Under the pieces are notes generated by a model. It was not told the DNA's origin. It saw only the letters and a program-made list of their open reading frames with translations, and ran no database searches. 21,368 nt of DNA. Origin: Allobaculum sp. (GTDB taxonomy: Bacteria > Bacillota_I > Bacilli_A > Erysipelotrichales > Erysipelotrichaceae). Below are positions 1-9,100 of this stretch, one piece after another. The translations under genes and the position numbers were made by a program. Position 1 is the first letter of the stretch. Every line of letters starts with the position of its first letter. The DNA is taken from the NCBI GenBank assembly GCA_014803815.1, contig JAAVAY010000125.1, positions 1 through 21,368 of the forward strand, given 5' to 3'.

Positions 1-364
1 TAATGGCTAGTACTTGGCCTAAGGTATGGCTTGCGGCTCCCGCTACGCTGACTCCATAAATAGTAAACCAGCCACTTTTCTTGGCTAAAGCCATGGCTAG
101 GCAAGATAAAGTACATCCACTGATAGATAAGATAAAAGGAATAGAAAAAAGAGTTCCTGTCGCAAGAGAAGCTAAAAAGATGCGCAAAAAGGTTACGATC
201 ACCATCTCTTGTATTCCAAAAGCATACAAGGCAAATAGACCAGCGATATTAGCTAGGCCAATTTTGTATCCAGGAATAATCATGACAATAGGGAAAAAGG
301 ATTCGATGAGTTGCATTAAAATGCCTACGGCGATAAGCATCGCTAAAATGGTGATCTTTTTCAT
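1..364 (-). CDS. HepS/Gx transporter-type membrane protein, C-terminus cut by window edge
   Basis: About 121 N-terminal residues are visible. The protein starts MKKITILAMLIAVG and is very hydrophobic, with the motif PGYKIGLANI near residue 30 and GAASHTLGQ close to the edge. These match the heptaprenyl diphosphate synthase component I / Gx transporter family (Pfam Hpre_diP_synt_I), small integral membrane proteins probably related to ECF-type substrate-binding subunits; the substrate is not established. The start codon shares the four bases ATGA with the stop of the NusG-II gene upstream (361-364), so translation is probably coupled. Genes of this family often sit next to a NusG domain II protein, which supports both calls. 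The 3' end lies outside the window. Family assignment is fairly sure; function is not. Confidence 0.8.
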   Translation of the reverse strand, partial: MKKITILAMLIAVGILMQLIESFFPIVMIIPGYKIGLANIAGLFALYAFGIQEMVIVTFLRIFLASLATGTLFSIPFILSISGCTLSCLAMALAKKSGWFTIYGVSVAGAASHTLGQVLAI

Positions 365-723
365 TGAATGATCGTATCCTCTTCTTGTTCTTGGGCGGAT
401 TCAATCATAATTACCGTATCATTAGGCAAACACACGATGGGAACGGCGCCGCTGCTCGTAAAGCCTTGTTTAGAACAATAGTGATAGGGAGAATTTTCTT
501 GCGTGACCGCCACTTGGCCATCTTTGACTTCAATATTGACAGGACCAAGAGTTCCTTCTATGGTATGTTGGCCATTTTCCCACAAGTTTAAACGCATCAC
601 TTCTTCTCCTTTAACGAGTACGGTCGCATACGATCCCGCATTTTGTTGGAAAAAGAGAGGAATCAATAAGACGAGCGATAAAAGCCAAAGCGCGACGATT
701 AAAAATTTATCGGCTTTATTCAT
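361..723 (-). CDS. NusG domain II-containing membrane-anchored protein
   Basis: A 120-residue protein with one N-terminal membrane helix or uncleaved signal (residues about 6-25, FLIVALWLLSLVLLIPLFF) followed by a small beta domain containing VKGEEVMRLNL, GPVNIEVKDGQVAV and the C-rich stretch YHYCSKQGF. This is the layout of the stand-alone NusG domain II family (PF07009), extracytoplasmic in Bacillota and of unknown biochemical role. Two cysteines (in SPYHYCSKQG and VPIVCLP) are typical of the family. The start has a strong AAAGGAGG site 7 nt upstream, which overlaps the end of the preceding lipoprotein gene. It is the fifth gene of the operon, 3 bp after the lipoprotein stop and overlapping the HepS-like gene by 4 bp. 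Confidence 0.85.
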   Translation of the reverse strand: MNKADKFLIVALWLLSLVLLIPLFFQQNAGSYATVLVKGEEVMRLNLWENGQHTIEGTLGPVNIEVKDGQVAVTQENSPYHYCSKQGFTSSGAVPIVCLPNDTVIMIESAQEQEEDTIIQ

Positions 724-726
724 CGA

Positions 727-1419
727 TTATCCTCCTTTTACACTCACCCGAATGTGACGCACGATGGTGTTACCAAAGCGATCGCGAATGCGCATGTCCA
801 CTTCATGATCTCCAACCGTGGAAGTAAGACTTGTCGGCCCTTCATAATACACGCCGGATAAATCAGCAGCTCCAAAGACTTCCTGCCAATCGATCTCAGA
901 ACCGACTAAGACTTCAATGGAGGCGGGTGATTTTTGTAAAGTGGGAGGTTGGGTGTCTTTGATTTTAACGAGAAAGGGAATTTCGCGATTTCCTTGTCGT
1001 AAAACAAAGTCGTATTCCCCTACACTTAAATAATCTAGGTTAAACGAAACAAACCGGTTATTGATCAGGCTCACTCGAGGACTTTTTGCTTCGATACTGA
1101 GTTCCCCAATCTCGAAATTTTCTGGGTTATTTAAATATAGATCGGGATTGGCATAAACATCTTTACCCAGCTCAAAAACAAACGTTTGATTGGTCAGCTG
1201 TGCTTTTGGCCTACATCCACTCAGCCCTAGGGCTAAAGAAAGACTTAGGAAACAAAAAAAGCGTTTTAAAAAGAGACGATCCCTTTTTAAAACGCTAGGG
1301 GAAAAAGGACCTAAGGCCGATTCTTTTTTTTTCTTTCTTTGTTCTGATCTTATGTTGACTTCTTTTTTCTCTGGAGATAGAAAGAAAAGACCATTCTTTA
1401 GAGGTCCCTTTATTCGCAT
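727..1419 (-). CDS. Putative lipoprotein with Ig-like C-terminal domain and unusual N-terminal extension
   Basis: A 230-residue protein. Residues about 51-69 (LKRFFCFLSLSLALGLSGC) form a lipoprotein signal peptide with a lipobox LSGC and acceptor Cys69. The C-terminal half (about 150-228, starting DTQPPTLQKSP) is a beta-rich Ig-like/DUF5011-like domain, so the mature protein should be a cell-surface lipoprotein. The ATG at 1419 has AGAGG 6 nt upstream and overlaps the end of whiA, which supports it. It does, however, put about 50 very basic residues (EQRKKKKES and so on) in front of the signal peptide, which is abnormal, and no ATG, GTG or TTG lies in frame near the signal. An intrinsic terminator-like hairpin sits inside this extension (1254-1295). 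Either the N-terminus is atypical or it has decayed. Function unknown. Confidence 0.7.
   Translation of the reverse strand: MRIKGPLKNGLFFLSPEKKEVNIRSEQRKKKKESALGPFSPSVLKRDRLFLKRFFCFLSLSLALGLSGCRPKAQLTNQTFVFELGKDVYANPDLYLNNPENFEIGELSIEAKSPRVSLINNRFVSFNLDYLSVGEYDFVLRQGNREIPFLVKIKDTQPPTLQKSPASIEVLVGSEIDWQEVFGAADLSGVYYEGPTSLTSTVGDHEVDMRIRDRFGNTIVRHIRVSVKGG
1254..1295 (-). terminator. Intragenic terminator-like hairpin
   Basis: A perfect 13-bp inverted repeat, GCGTTTTAAAAAG (1261-1273) and CTTTTTAAAACGC (1283-1295), has a 9-nt loop and is followed on the minus strand by seven T residues (plus 1254-1260). This is the form of a Rho-independent terminator, though its stem is AT-rich. It lies inside the lipoprotein reading frame, just before the signal-peptide codons, so it would act as an attenuator between whiA and the last three operon genes. 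The structure is seen directly; termination is inferred. Confidence 0.55.
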
Positions 1420-2348
1420 GACGTACCTCTAGAAAGCGCCAAGTCTTTCATTCTAGCCATACGATGCTTCATTCCCGATTTGGTAATCGTCTCTCCATAA
1501 AGTACATATACGGCATCACACAGTTCTAATGTGGACGCATCGGGATTTTGTTTGCGCGCTTCCATGACATGACGAATTTTCACTGGCACTTCACATTGGC
1601 TTTTTTCAATGACTTCAATCCAAGCCAGCTGCTCCTGAGCCGCCTTCATCGTCTTCATTTCATTGGCCACTTCGCAATTGTCTAAGCGAGTGAGCTGATT
1701 GTAGAAGTCGCGTTGAATCCGTTGATCTTCAAAATGAAAGAGCGATTCACTGGCTCCACAAAGGCGTAAAAAATCAGCGATCTTATCGCCAGCTTTGGTA
1801 TAGACCACATAATTAGCCTTACGCAGCGTAATTTTAGCGGGTATATAGAAGCGATCCAAAATCTTCACAGCCATAGTGGCCAGCTCCTGAGTAGGCAAAG
1901 TCATTTCTAAATGATAGTTAGTGGTTTTGGGATGATTGATGGAACCCGTGGCTAAAAAGAGGCCTTGGATAAAGGCTCGGGCATTTTTCTCGGAACGAAT
2001 GAGGGCATAGGGAGGGGTATTGTAAAAAGTCTGGCTCCGCCATATACCAAGACTTTGTAAAATCTCTTCAGCTTGAGAGGTAATGGTTAAGCGATATTCG
2101 TTATTCTTCTTTAAATTCATGCGTTTTAAAGAGGCGATTTGAACTTCGGCATTGTATTCACTCTTTAAAAGGCGAAACACTAGCTTAGCAATAGAGGCGT
2201 TTTGGGTTTGAAACGTAATCCAGGTGTGGCCATTGTTCCAATTCAGACTTCCCCTCGCTAAAAACAAGGCGCTTAAAAGCGCCTTGGCTTGACCATCCGC
2301 AAAGGGGAGTCGACTGATCTCTTGTTTGACATCACTTGAAAACGACAT
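1410..2348 (-). CDS. whiA: WhiA, DNA-binding regulator of division/sporulation
   Basis: A 312-residue protein starting MSFSSDVKQEISRLP, the usual WhiA opening. It has an N-terminal LAGLIDADG-homing-endonuclease-like fold (signatures ALFLARGSLN and FIQGLFLATGSINHP) and a C-terminal helix-turn-helix region (about residues 225-310, including PDASTLELCDAVYVLYGETITKSG split over the HTH, then MKHRMARMKDL). Length is normal for the family. In Bacillus the protein affects cell division and chromosome segregation; in actinomycetes it controls sporulation genes. It lies downstream of yvcK with a 17-bp overlap, the conserved Bacillota arrangement, and its own 3' end overlaps the lipoprotein start. No truncation is seen. 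Confidence 0.95.
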   Translation of the reverse strand: MSFSSDVKQEISRLPFADGQAKALLSALFLARGSLNWNNGHTWITFQTQNASIAKLVFRLLKSEYNAEVQIASLKRMNLKKNNEYRLTITSQAEEILQSLGIWRSQTFYNTPPYALIRSEKNARAFIQGLFLATGSINHPKTTNYHLEMTLPTQELATMAVKILDRFYIPAKITLRKANYVVYTKAGDKIADFLRLCGASESLFHFEDQRIQRDFYNQLTRLDNCEVANEMKTMKAAQEQLAWIEVIEKSQCEVPVKIRHVMEARKQNPDASTLELCDAVYVLYGETITKSGMKHRMARMKDLALSRGTSCE

Positions 2349-3309
2349 GGCCTTGATCCTTTTCCATTTCGGCTAATATAATTTTCAAACTTTCCGCAAT
2401 CGCCTTGGAGTCGTGGCGAATGCGACCCGTCTCATCTAAGATCGTTAAATCGTATTCTAAGACTTTATAGGGATGATCCGTTTCACGCATCTTAACGGGA
2501 ACACTGCCTTGACGGGCGTAGCGTTCCAAAGCTCCCTCATCAATCTTTGCTTTGTTGATGATGGCGTATTGAATAGGATTTTTATACGTATGGTATTCAA
2601 TCGCACGCACATGATCCTCTAAGCTAAAGCCATCGGTTTCACCAGGTTGAGTCATCGCGTTGCAGAAGTACACTTTGGGACAAGTCGTTTCCGCAATCGC
2701 CTCACGGATTCCCTTGACGATGACATTGGGTAAGATCGAAGTATACAAAGAGCCAATGCCATAGACGATTAAGTCCGCTTTAGAAATGGCCTCAATGGCC
2801 TTTTCATAAGCCCGAATATCGTCTTCATAAAACACTTTGGAGATGGAATTATCCGTACTTGGAATGTTTTTTTCGCCCCGCACCAATGTTCCATCTTTCA
2901 TCAACGCATACAAAATCGCATTGTCCAAAGTAGAAGGCAAGATATTGCCATCCACATTTAAAACTCGAGAAATCGCTTGAACCGCTCCCATAAAAGATCC
3001 CGTCAAATCGACAAGAGCTAAAAAGATTAAGTTTCCAAGTTGATGACCCCCGATATCTTCAGAACCACTAAAGCGATAATTCATCAATTGGGCAAAGAGC
3101 GATTCGTTGTCATCATCCGCCATCGCACAAAGAACATGGCGAATGTCACCCATAGCGGGAATGTTATAAATCATGCGAATGCGACCAGTAGAGCCGCCAT
3201 CGTCCGCTACTGTGATGATCGCTGTTAAATTCATGTCCTTCATGTGTTTCAAGCCACTCATCATAGCCGAAAGACCCGTTCCTCCGCCAATTACAACAAC
3301 GTTTTTCAT
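2332..3309 (-). CDS. yvcK: YvcK/CofD-like protein (UDP-sugar-binding, envelope and gluconeogenic growth)
   Basis: A 325-residue protein of the CofD-like/YvcK family. The N-terminus MKNVVVIGGGTGLSAMMSGL is the nucleotide-binding loop, followed by TVADDGGSTGRIR and MGDIRHVLCAMADD, all family signatures. In Bacillus subtilis YvcK (GlmR) binds UDP-GlcNAc and is needed for growth on gluconeogenic substrates and for normal peptidoglycan synthesis. The start is clear: ATG at 3309 overlaps the TGA of rapZ in ATGA. It is followed by whiA with an overlap. Length and motifs are complete. Confidence 0.95.
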   Translation of the reverse strand: MKNVVVIGGGTGLSAMMSGLKHMKDMNLTAIITVADDGGSTGRIRMIYNIPAMGDIRHVLCAMADDDNESLFAQLMNYRFSGSEDIGGHQLGNLIFLALVDLTGSFMGAVQAISRVLNVDGNILPSTLDNAILYALMKDGTLVRGEKNIPSTDNSISKVFYEDDIRAYEKAIEAISKADLIVYGIGSLYTSILPNVIVKGIREAIAETTCPKVYFCNAMTQPGETDGFSLEDHVRAIEYHTYKNPIQYAIINKAKIDEGALERYARQGSVPVKMRETDHPYKVLEYDLTILDETGRIRHDSKAIAESLKIILAEMEKDQGHVVFK

Positions 3310-4178
3310 GCGGAAGGTTCTCCTTTATCGCTAGGCGCATCGCGATGAAAGCGGAACGCTTTATAGTCATCTTTGTAGTGGTCGTAAAGCCAGTTGCATA
3401 CCGATACGGAGCGGTGTTGACCACCGGTGCATCCAATGGCTACGATCATGTGATTTTTATTTTGAGAGCGATACGATTCAAACACAAAGTCCAAGTAATT
3501 TTTCAGGCGCTCTACGTAGTCTCTTGTTTCCTGACGATCCATGACGTACTTGTACACTTTTTCATCATTGCCCGTGAGCTTTTTGAGTTCTGGCTCATAA
3601 AAGGGATTGGGCAAGCAGCGCACATCGATGACAATATCCGCATCCAAAGGCAAGCCATTTTTAAAGCCAAACGATTGAAAGGTAATCGCAAACTCTGGTT
3701 CACTCTTATTTTTAAAGTAAGGCTTTAGAGCATTGACCAAAGCTTGGGGCGTTAAACGCGTGGTATCCACATGAAGCGTGTCCTTCATATTTTCCTCTAA
3801 GTCTTTAAAGGAATCGCGTTCAAGTTCAATAGCCTCTTCTAAAGTGGAAGCTTGTCCATGCAAAAGCAAAGGATGCATACGACGGGTAAAGCGATAGCGC
3901 AAGAGCAGCTCTTCATCGCTTGCGTTGACAAAGACCACCTGTAAAGGGCGCTTGAGGTTATCAAAAAAATTCATAAAATCCACATAGTCTTGGCTTGAAG
4001 CCGAAAGAGCTAAGCGGTCATAGGCAGGATCGTTGTTTTCCAGCAAATTTTCCAACGCTGGAAGGAGTTCTTTTGGATAGTTGTCGATGCAGTTGTAGCC
4101 TAAATCCGATAAGGCATTCATCGCAGAAGTTTTTCCAGCACCAGACATCCCAGTGATTAAAACCAACTGTTTTTCCAT
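3306..4178 (-). CDS. rapZ: RapZ, nucleotide-binding/RNase adapter protein (YvcJ type)
   Basis: A 290-residue P-loop protein from the ATG at 4178 (starting MEKQLVLITG). The Walker A motif GMSGAGKT spans residues 10-17, the family dipeptide region around SDLGYNCIDNYP follows, and the C-terminal domain carries IGCTGGQHRSV. In Escherichia coli RapZ senses GlcN6P and guides small-RNA decay; the Bacillus orthologue YvcJ hydrolyses GTP and affects competence. An in-frame TTG lies four codons upstream at 4190, but it directly abuts the AAAGGAG site, so the ATG with a 12-nt spacing is preferred. This is the first gene of the operon and its stop overlaps yvcK by 4 bp. The promoter should lie in 4191-4400; no strong box was found. 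Confidence 0.94.
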   Translation of the reverse strand: MEKQLVLITGMSGAGKTSAMNALSDLGYNCIDNYPKELLPALENLLENNDPAYDRLALSASSQDYVDFMNFFDNLKRPLQVVFVNASDEELLLRYRFTRRMHPLLLHGQASTLEEAIELERDSFKDLEENMKDTLHVDTTRLTPQALVNALKPYFKNKSEPEFAITFQSFGFKNGLPLDADIVIDVRCLPNPFYEPELKKLTGNDEKVYKYVMDRQETRDYVERLKNYLDFVFESYRSQNKNHMIVAIGCTGGQHRSVSVCNWLYDHYKDDYKAFRFHRDAPSDKGEPSA

Positions 4179-4190
4179 TTCAAAACTCAA

Positions 4191-5072
4191 CTCCTTTCAA
4201 TTTTCATTTGAGAAAGACTTTAAGGCTTTCTTTACAAAATCCTTTACTCTTACTCTTTATGAGTTTTATCATAACGAATTCGAGTCTTTCTTCCCTTAAA
4301 AATTCTTAAGAAAGAAGTAAGGTTAAAAGAAAGTTAGGATTCCTTTTTATATGGTCTAAACTGTTTTAGCCAAACCTAATTCGAAAAAAAGGTCGCTCCT
4401 ACCATAAAATAAGTCTTATCTCAAACTCAAAATTTTACCAAATTTATTCATCCCACAAAAGGCTTTCTGAACAATTATTACGAATTGAGATGAGTCCTAA
4501 AATGAGAATAAGAGGAGTTTTTCTCAGCTCCTTGAAAAGAGAAAAGAAGCCCGCTCTAACCTTATTCTTTATTAGCTCTTTAAAGCAGATTCTTCTATTC
4601 TGATCTCATTTCTAGCTCTTAAGTCTCCTTTCGCTTTTCGGACGTAAGAATGCTTTCCAATCAAGAGTGATTTTCTTCTAAATCTGCAACCCTTGGATTC
4701 CCTTTTTCCTTATAACAAATTAGACACTTAGAGATAACGATCAAAAAGTTTAGATCACATTTAGGGCCAAAAAAGAAATATAGTGCTAATGAGTGCATTA
4801 GTAAATTCAATAAGAAGTAAAAGAAGTTACTTTCGCTATTTATATAAAAAGATAGCTAAAAAATCATAATGCTCAAGGAAATTACTGAATTAATCAAGCT
4901 TTTTTTAGAAGAAGTAAGGAACTTTAAGCCTACCTTGAGCTCTTTTTGACCTAAGAAGGCTTTTTCTAGAAGGTCAGAAAAATATCAGTAATATTTTTAC
5001 TCAATCTATCTTTCTTATTAAAGATCTGACTTTGGGATAAAAGTGTCGAAGAATATAAGAAAGGTAAAATAG
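4191..5072. other. AT-rich intergenic region between divergent units
   Basis: About 880 bp separate rapZ (leftward) from the Rpn nuclease gene (rightward). No convincing gene is seen. It holds a stop-free plus-strand stretch (4370-4603, with ATG at 4490 and no clear ribosome site), a 6-bp inverted repeat CTAATG/CATTAG at 4786-4801, a 26-codon ORF at 4869-4949 enclosed by an 8-bp inverted repeat, and an imperfect hairpin TGACCT/AGGTCA at about 4947-4976. The composition and the fragmentary frames suggest decayed accessory DNA, but no remnant was identified. The rapZ and Rpn-gene promoters must be here; no box is close to consensus. Confidence 0.5.
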
Positions 5073-5882
5073 ATGCCTAAATTAGATAAGGAAAAAAAGA
5101 GACAAAAAGACCTTGAACGATTGAGTCGCTTACGCCCTATTGACGATGATTTTATGCGATGTATCTTCAAAGACGATATTCCTTTAGCCCAATTTGTCTT
5201 ACGAATTATTATTGATCAATCAGATCTCATTATTATTAAATGTGAAACTCAAAAAGACATGAAGCGATTGGGAGGATCCAGATCCATTAGTCTTGATCTT
5301 TACGGAATAGATAGCAAAGAAAAGAGATACGATTTAGAAATTCAACGAGCTAAATCAGGAGCAGATCCTCACAGGGCTCGTTATCACTCAAGCATTTTAG
5401 ACATTGAAAATTTAGATGCTAGTCAAAATTTTAATGAACTCCCTGAAACGTATGTCATCTTTTTTTGCGAAAAGGATCCTTTTGGTCAAGGACTTCCCCT
5501 TTATCATATTGATCGAACAATTCGCGAAAATGGACAAGAATTTCAAGATGGAGAGCATATTATTTATGTAAATGGAGAATTTAGGGACGATTCACCTATC
5601 GGAAAGTTAATGCATGATTTTAACTGTGCTGATCCAGATGAGATGTATTTTAGTCTCATGGCGGAACGCACAAGATATCTCAAAGAAAGTGAAGAGGGGA
5701 TAAATCAAATGTGTGAGATCTTTGAGGAAATTCGAGAAGAAGGTCGTATTGAAGGTTCTTATGATCGAGCTTGTTCTATTGCTTTAGAGCTTTTATCTAA
5801 AAATTTAATGACGCTTGAAGATATTTCTCAAGTAACACAGTTACCTATGGAGGAAGTAAAAAAGCTTCAAGTTCAGCCTTAG
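5073..5882 (+). CDS. Rpn family recombination-promoting nuclease / PD-(D/E)XK 'putative transposase'
   Basis: A 269-residue protein of the Rpn/PDDEXK_2 family (TIGR01784 type). The N-terminal part opens with LRPIDDDFMRCIFKDD, the typical 'D..Fk.if.~~' start. The catalytic core is SLDLYGID (Asp near 75) followed by RYDLEIQRA (E-x-Q near 89-91), the PD-(D/E)XK pattern with the Glu-X-Gln variant of this family. The C-terminus is helical and charged, as usual. Rpn proteins cut DNA and stimulate RecA-independent recombination, and some have been linked to phage defence. AAAGG lies 8 nt before the ATG. The gene is followed by two hairpins (5992-6078), then by the giant ATPase-helicase gene on the same strand. 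Family assignment is strong; partnership with the next gene is inference. Confidence 0.88.
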   Translation: MPKLDKEKKRQKDLERLSRLRPIDDDFMRCIFKDDIPLAQFVLRIIIDQSDLIIIKCETQKDMKRLGGSRSISLDLYGIDSKEKRYDLEIQRAKSGADPHRARYHSSILDIENLDASQNFNELPETYVIFFCEKDPFGQGLPLYHIDRTIRENGQEFQDGEHIIYVNGEFRDDSPIGKLMHDFNCADPDEMYFSLMAERTRYLKESEEGINQMCEIFEEIREEGRIEGSYDRACSIALELLSKNLMTLEDISQVTQLPMEEVKKLQVQP

Positions 5883-5955
5883 CCATTCTTTAGGGCTAAA
5901 ATTGGAATAAAGTTAGCGATTATTTTTTTCAATATAGTTAGTTTTTTAAGAAATA

Positions 5956-5984
5956 TTGTTCAAATAAAAAGTTAGCGCTAAACT
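5956..5984 (+). promoter_or_regulatory. Candidate promoter for the ATPase-helicase gene
   Basis: TTGTTC (5956-5961) and TAAACT (5979-5984) are separated by 17 bp, a modest sigma-A-like match. The spacer contains AAAGTTAGCG (5968-5977), which also occurs as a direct repeat at 5909-5918. If used, the transcript would start near 5991 and carry two hairpins before the giant gene. Only a weak prediction. Confidence 0.3.
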
Positions 5985-5991
5985 CTTAAAG

Positions 5992-6035
5992 ATGAATTTT
6001 TCTCTTCTGTCTAGAACTCGAGAAAAATAATTCAT
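5992..6035 (+). other. Leader hairpin 5' of the terminator
   Basis: ATGAATTTTTCTC (5992-6004) pairs with GAGAAAAA plus TTCAT (6020-6035) around a 3-nt bulge, and an inner TTCT/AGAA stem with a GTCT loop extends it. It abuts the next hairpin directly. It may be a processing or stability element of the nuclease mRNA, or part of an attenuator for the giant gene. Confidence 0.5.
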
Positions 6036-6080
6036 AAAAGGCCAGAATCTTCTTAATCGAAAGGAATTCTGGCCTTTTTG
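6036..6080 (+). terminator. Strong bidirectional terminator just ahead of the giant gene
   Basis: AAAAGGCCAGAAT (6036-6048) pairs perfectly with ATTCTGGCCTTTT (6066-6078), followed by another T: a 13-bp stem with a 17-nt loop, A-rich before and T-rich after. It would end transcription of the Rpn gene. Its T-tract ends about 24 nt before the ATG at 6103, leaving no room for a separate promoter, so expression of the next gene must pass through it. Confidence 0.85.
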
Positions 6081-6102
6081 CCTATGTTAAAAGGAATGAA
6101 CT

Positions 6103-9100
6103 ATGAACAAACAGGAACAAATCTTTTTTAAAGCTTTATCAAAAGATCGAGCCGAAAATGCTCGGATGCTGGAAAAGCCTTCTATGAGTGGAATTCAAAA
6201 AAGTGTTGTAGAAAAATATTCTGACCAAGCTCATTTCATTTATGAATTGTTACAAAATGCGAATGACGCTCATGCGACAAGAGCTCGCTTTATCTTGGAA
6301 CCAACTCGCCTCATTTTTGCGCACAATGGAACTCGATTATTTTCTGTTTCCGATCCTCATCAAGAAGCTTTCGATTCTTTAGAGGGAAAATTAGGAGATG
6401 TCAATGCGATTACTTCGATCGCAAATTCCAATAAAACAGCTGGCTCGATTGGAAAATTTGGCGTAGGCTTTAAAGCCGTTTTCCAATATACCGCTACACC
6501 TCACATTTATGATCCTAATTTTCGCTTTAAAATAGAACGATTTATTGTTCCCAAGCTTCTACCCGAAGACTTTCCTCTTCGTCAGCCCAATGAAACTTTA
6601 TTTGTTTTTCCATTCGATCGAAAAAATCAGGATCCAAAACAAGCTTATGAAGAAATTTTGAATAAGCTTAAAAATCTATCTTATCCGCTTTTGTTTTTAT
6701 CCGAATTGGAAAATATAGAACTTGAGTTTGGACATGAAATTGGATTCTACACTAAGACCATTACTAATCCCTATATGTTCAATAAAACGAAAGCTGAAAA
6801 AGTCCATCTTACAAAATGCATTACTCAAAACAAAGGAGATCAATTAGAGGAAGAAACTCTTTGGTTATTTTCTCAGGTAAATGAAAACTATTATAAATAT
6901 TCCGTCGGATTTTTCTTAGATCCTAAAGGAAATCTTCGTCCAACTACACTTCCAGCTTTTTGTTTTTTTCCCACCAAAGAAGTTACAGGATTAAAATTTA
7001 TTGTCCATGCCCCATTTCTTTTGACTGATAGTCGTGAAGGAATTCTTGCTGGTAAAACTCATAACCAAAATATGATTCAATCCTTAGCGGACCTAGCTGC
7101 TGAGGCATTTCTATATCTCAAAGAAATTGGTTACAGAGAGTCCATACAATTAATTGATGATAATATTCTTCAAATCATTCCTTATGATGAGTCCATCTTT
7201 AGCCCTTTAGAAGATACAAGTAAGATTTCTTTTCTACCCTTTTATAAATCCATTCAAAAGATCTTCCAAACCGAAGAAATTCTTCCTACTAGTGAGAAGA
7301 ATAAGTACGTCTGTGCTTCCCATGCTTATTGGGCCTCTATGGCGGCATTACCTAAACTATTCTCAAATGAACAATTAAAAAACCTTGCTAATGGTCAAGA
7401 TAGAAGTTGGATCTTTATTAGCAAAAGCCGAGAAGCGCTTAAAGAAGGAAATGGATCTTTAATTAATTACATAGATCAATTAAAAGTAACCTCGCTTACC
7501 GATATAGATATCATTAAAGGATGGTATGGAGAATTTGGACAACGGGGAGGAGATGGAATTACAGCTGAATTTATTGAAAGTCAATCTTTAGATTGGCTTG
7601 AGCAATTTTATAAGTGGATTAACGGTTCTACTCATCGGCGAAATGTCATCTCAAATAGACCAATTTTTCTTAATCAAAACCGAAAAGCTGTCGCTGCTTT
7701 TAAAGGAGACATTTTAAATCTATTTCTTCCAAGAGAAGATGAAATGATAGAGGAATATAACCTAGTCCATCCAGATTTACTTAAAAAGGAAGAAGCTTTT
7801 AAACTCATTAGTGCCATTGGCATCAAAGCTCCTTCCCGAAAAGATTATATTTATTCTGTCCTTCTCCCTACTTATAAAAACTCCTACTCAGTTATTAAAG
7901 AGTCTCACTTCCAAATTCTCTTCAATTATTTTTGTGAAAGCTCCAGTCAAGAAGCTGAAGAGCTTATTAAAGCTTTTTATTTTTCGTTTTTTTTAGAAGG
8001 CACCAATTTATCTTATTCTGGAAATTTTTGGCCTACTACAGTGTATTTCCCAACGCAAGCTTCAAAGAAATTTTTTAAGCCTACTACAAATACACACTTT
8101 ATAGCCTTTAAAAAATATTTAAATTTAGTGGGTGAAAAAAGAGAGAAGCAACTGACTTTCTTCTTAGAGAAGCTAGGAGTAAAAAAAGACCCATCTGTTT
8201 ATAACAATACTTATAAGAAAACGGGTTATAGAGAGGAAGAATATTACATTGAAGGTTTAGAAAATCTAATTGAAGATGTAGCAGAAAAAACGGATCAAGA
8301 CTATTCCAGTTATTTATGGGATACTCTCTGTTCTTTTATTGAAAAGGGCCTATTATCTTCAGCGGTCTTGTATTTAAAAATTGGAAGACATAAAGAAGGA
8401 CAACGGGCCTTAGAATATTCTCATGACACTCCCTCCCCTACTTTGGTGGCATTGAGAACAAAGAAGTGGCTTGTAGATTCTCAAGGGAATTTTGTTATAG
8501 CTACGGATCTTACAAAAGACAAATTAGCCTCTATCTATAATCTTAATCATCCAGAGGCTAATTCTTTGATTTCAATTTTGGGCATTAAAGATTCAGCCGA
8601 CTGGAATTTAACGGATGAACAGCGCCAATACATTGAGATGGGAAGAAAGCTCGTTCAAATGGGAATGAGTCCATCTGAATTCGAAGACAAACTTAAAAGA
8701 TTGGAAAAATTTGAACAAAGAAAAGAGACTTTTAGAAAAGAGCCCCAATCTAAAAATGCATCTTCTTCAACTTTTAAGGGTTCGTCTTCTAATCGTCAAA
8801 CTCTCGGCGAAAGAAGCTCACTCCTCCCTCCTAAAAAAAGAAAAGTGATTCACGATATTCTTGATTATACTGAGGGAGCGATCAGTAAAGCCCCTGTTGA
8901 TAGCGCAGAAGAGAGTGATCAAGATGATTACTTATCGGCTCCCGTGAATTACAGCAAGCGAATTGAAAGGGCAAAGAAAAAAAGCGCTGCAGAAATTGAT
9001 CAGATCATTTACCTTGAAGAATTGTATGATCAAGCCAAAGAGAAGACACGCTACTCCTTTGGTTGGTTTAAAGCTCTTCTCGAATTGGAAATGCTTAAAA

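Noticed and set aside
4188..4190. TTG as the rapZ start
   Set aside because: It directly abuts the Shine-Dalgarno, leaving no spacing; the ATG at 4178 also fits the usual family start.
8827..8847. PPKKRKV in the giant protein resembles a classical nuclear localisation signal
   Set aside because: The host is bacterial and the segment lies in a basic, Ser-rich linker where such a match is likely by chance.
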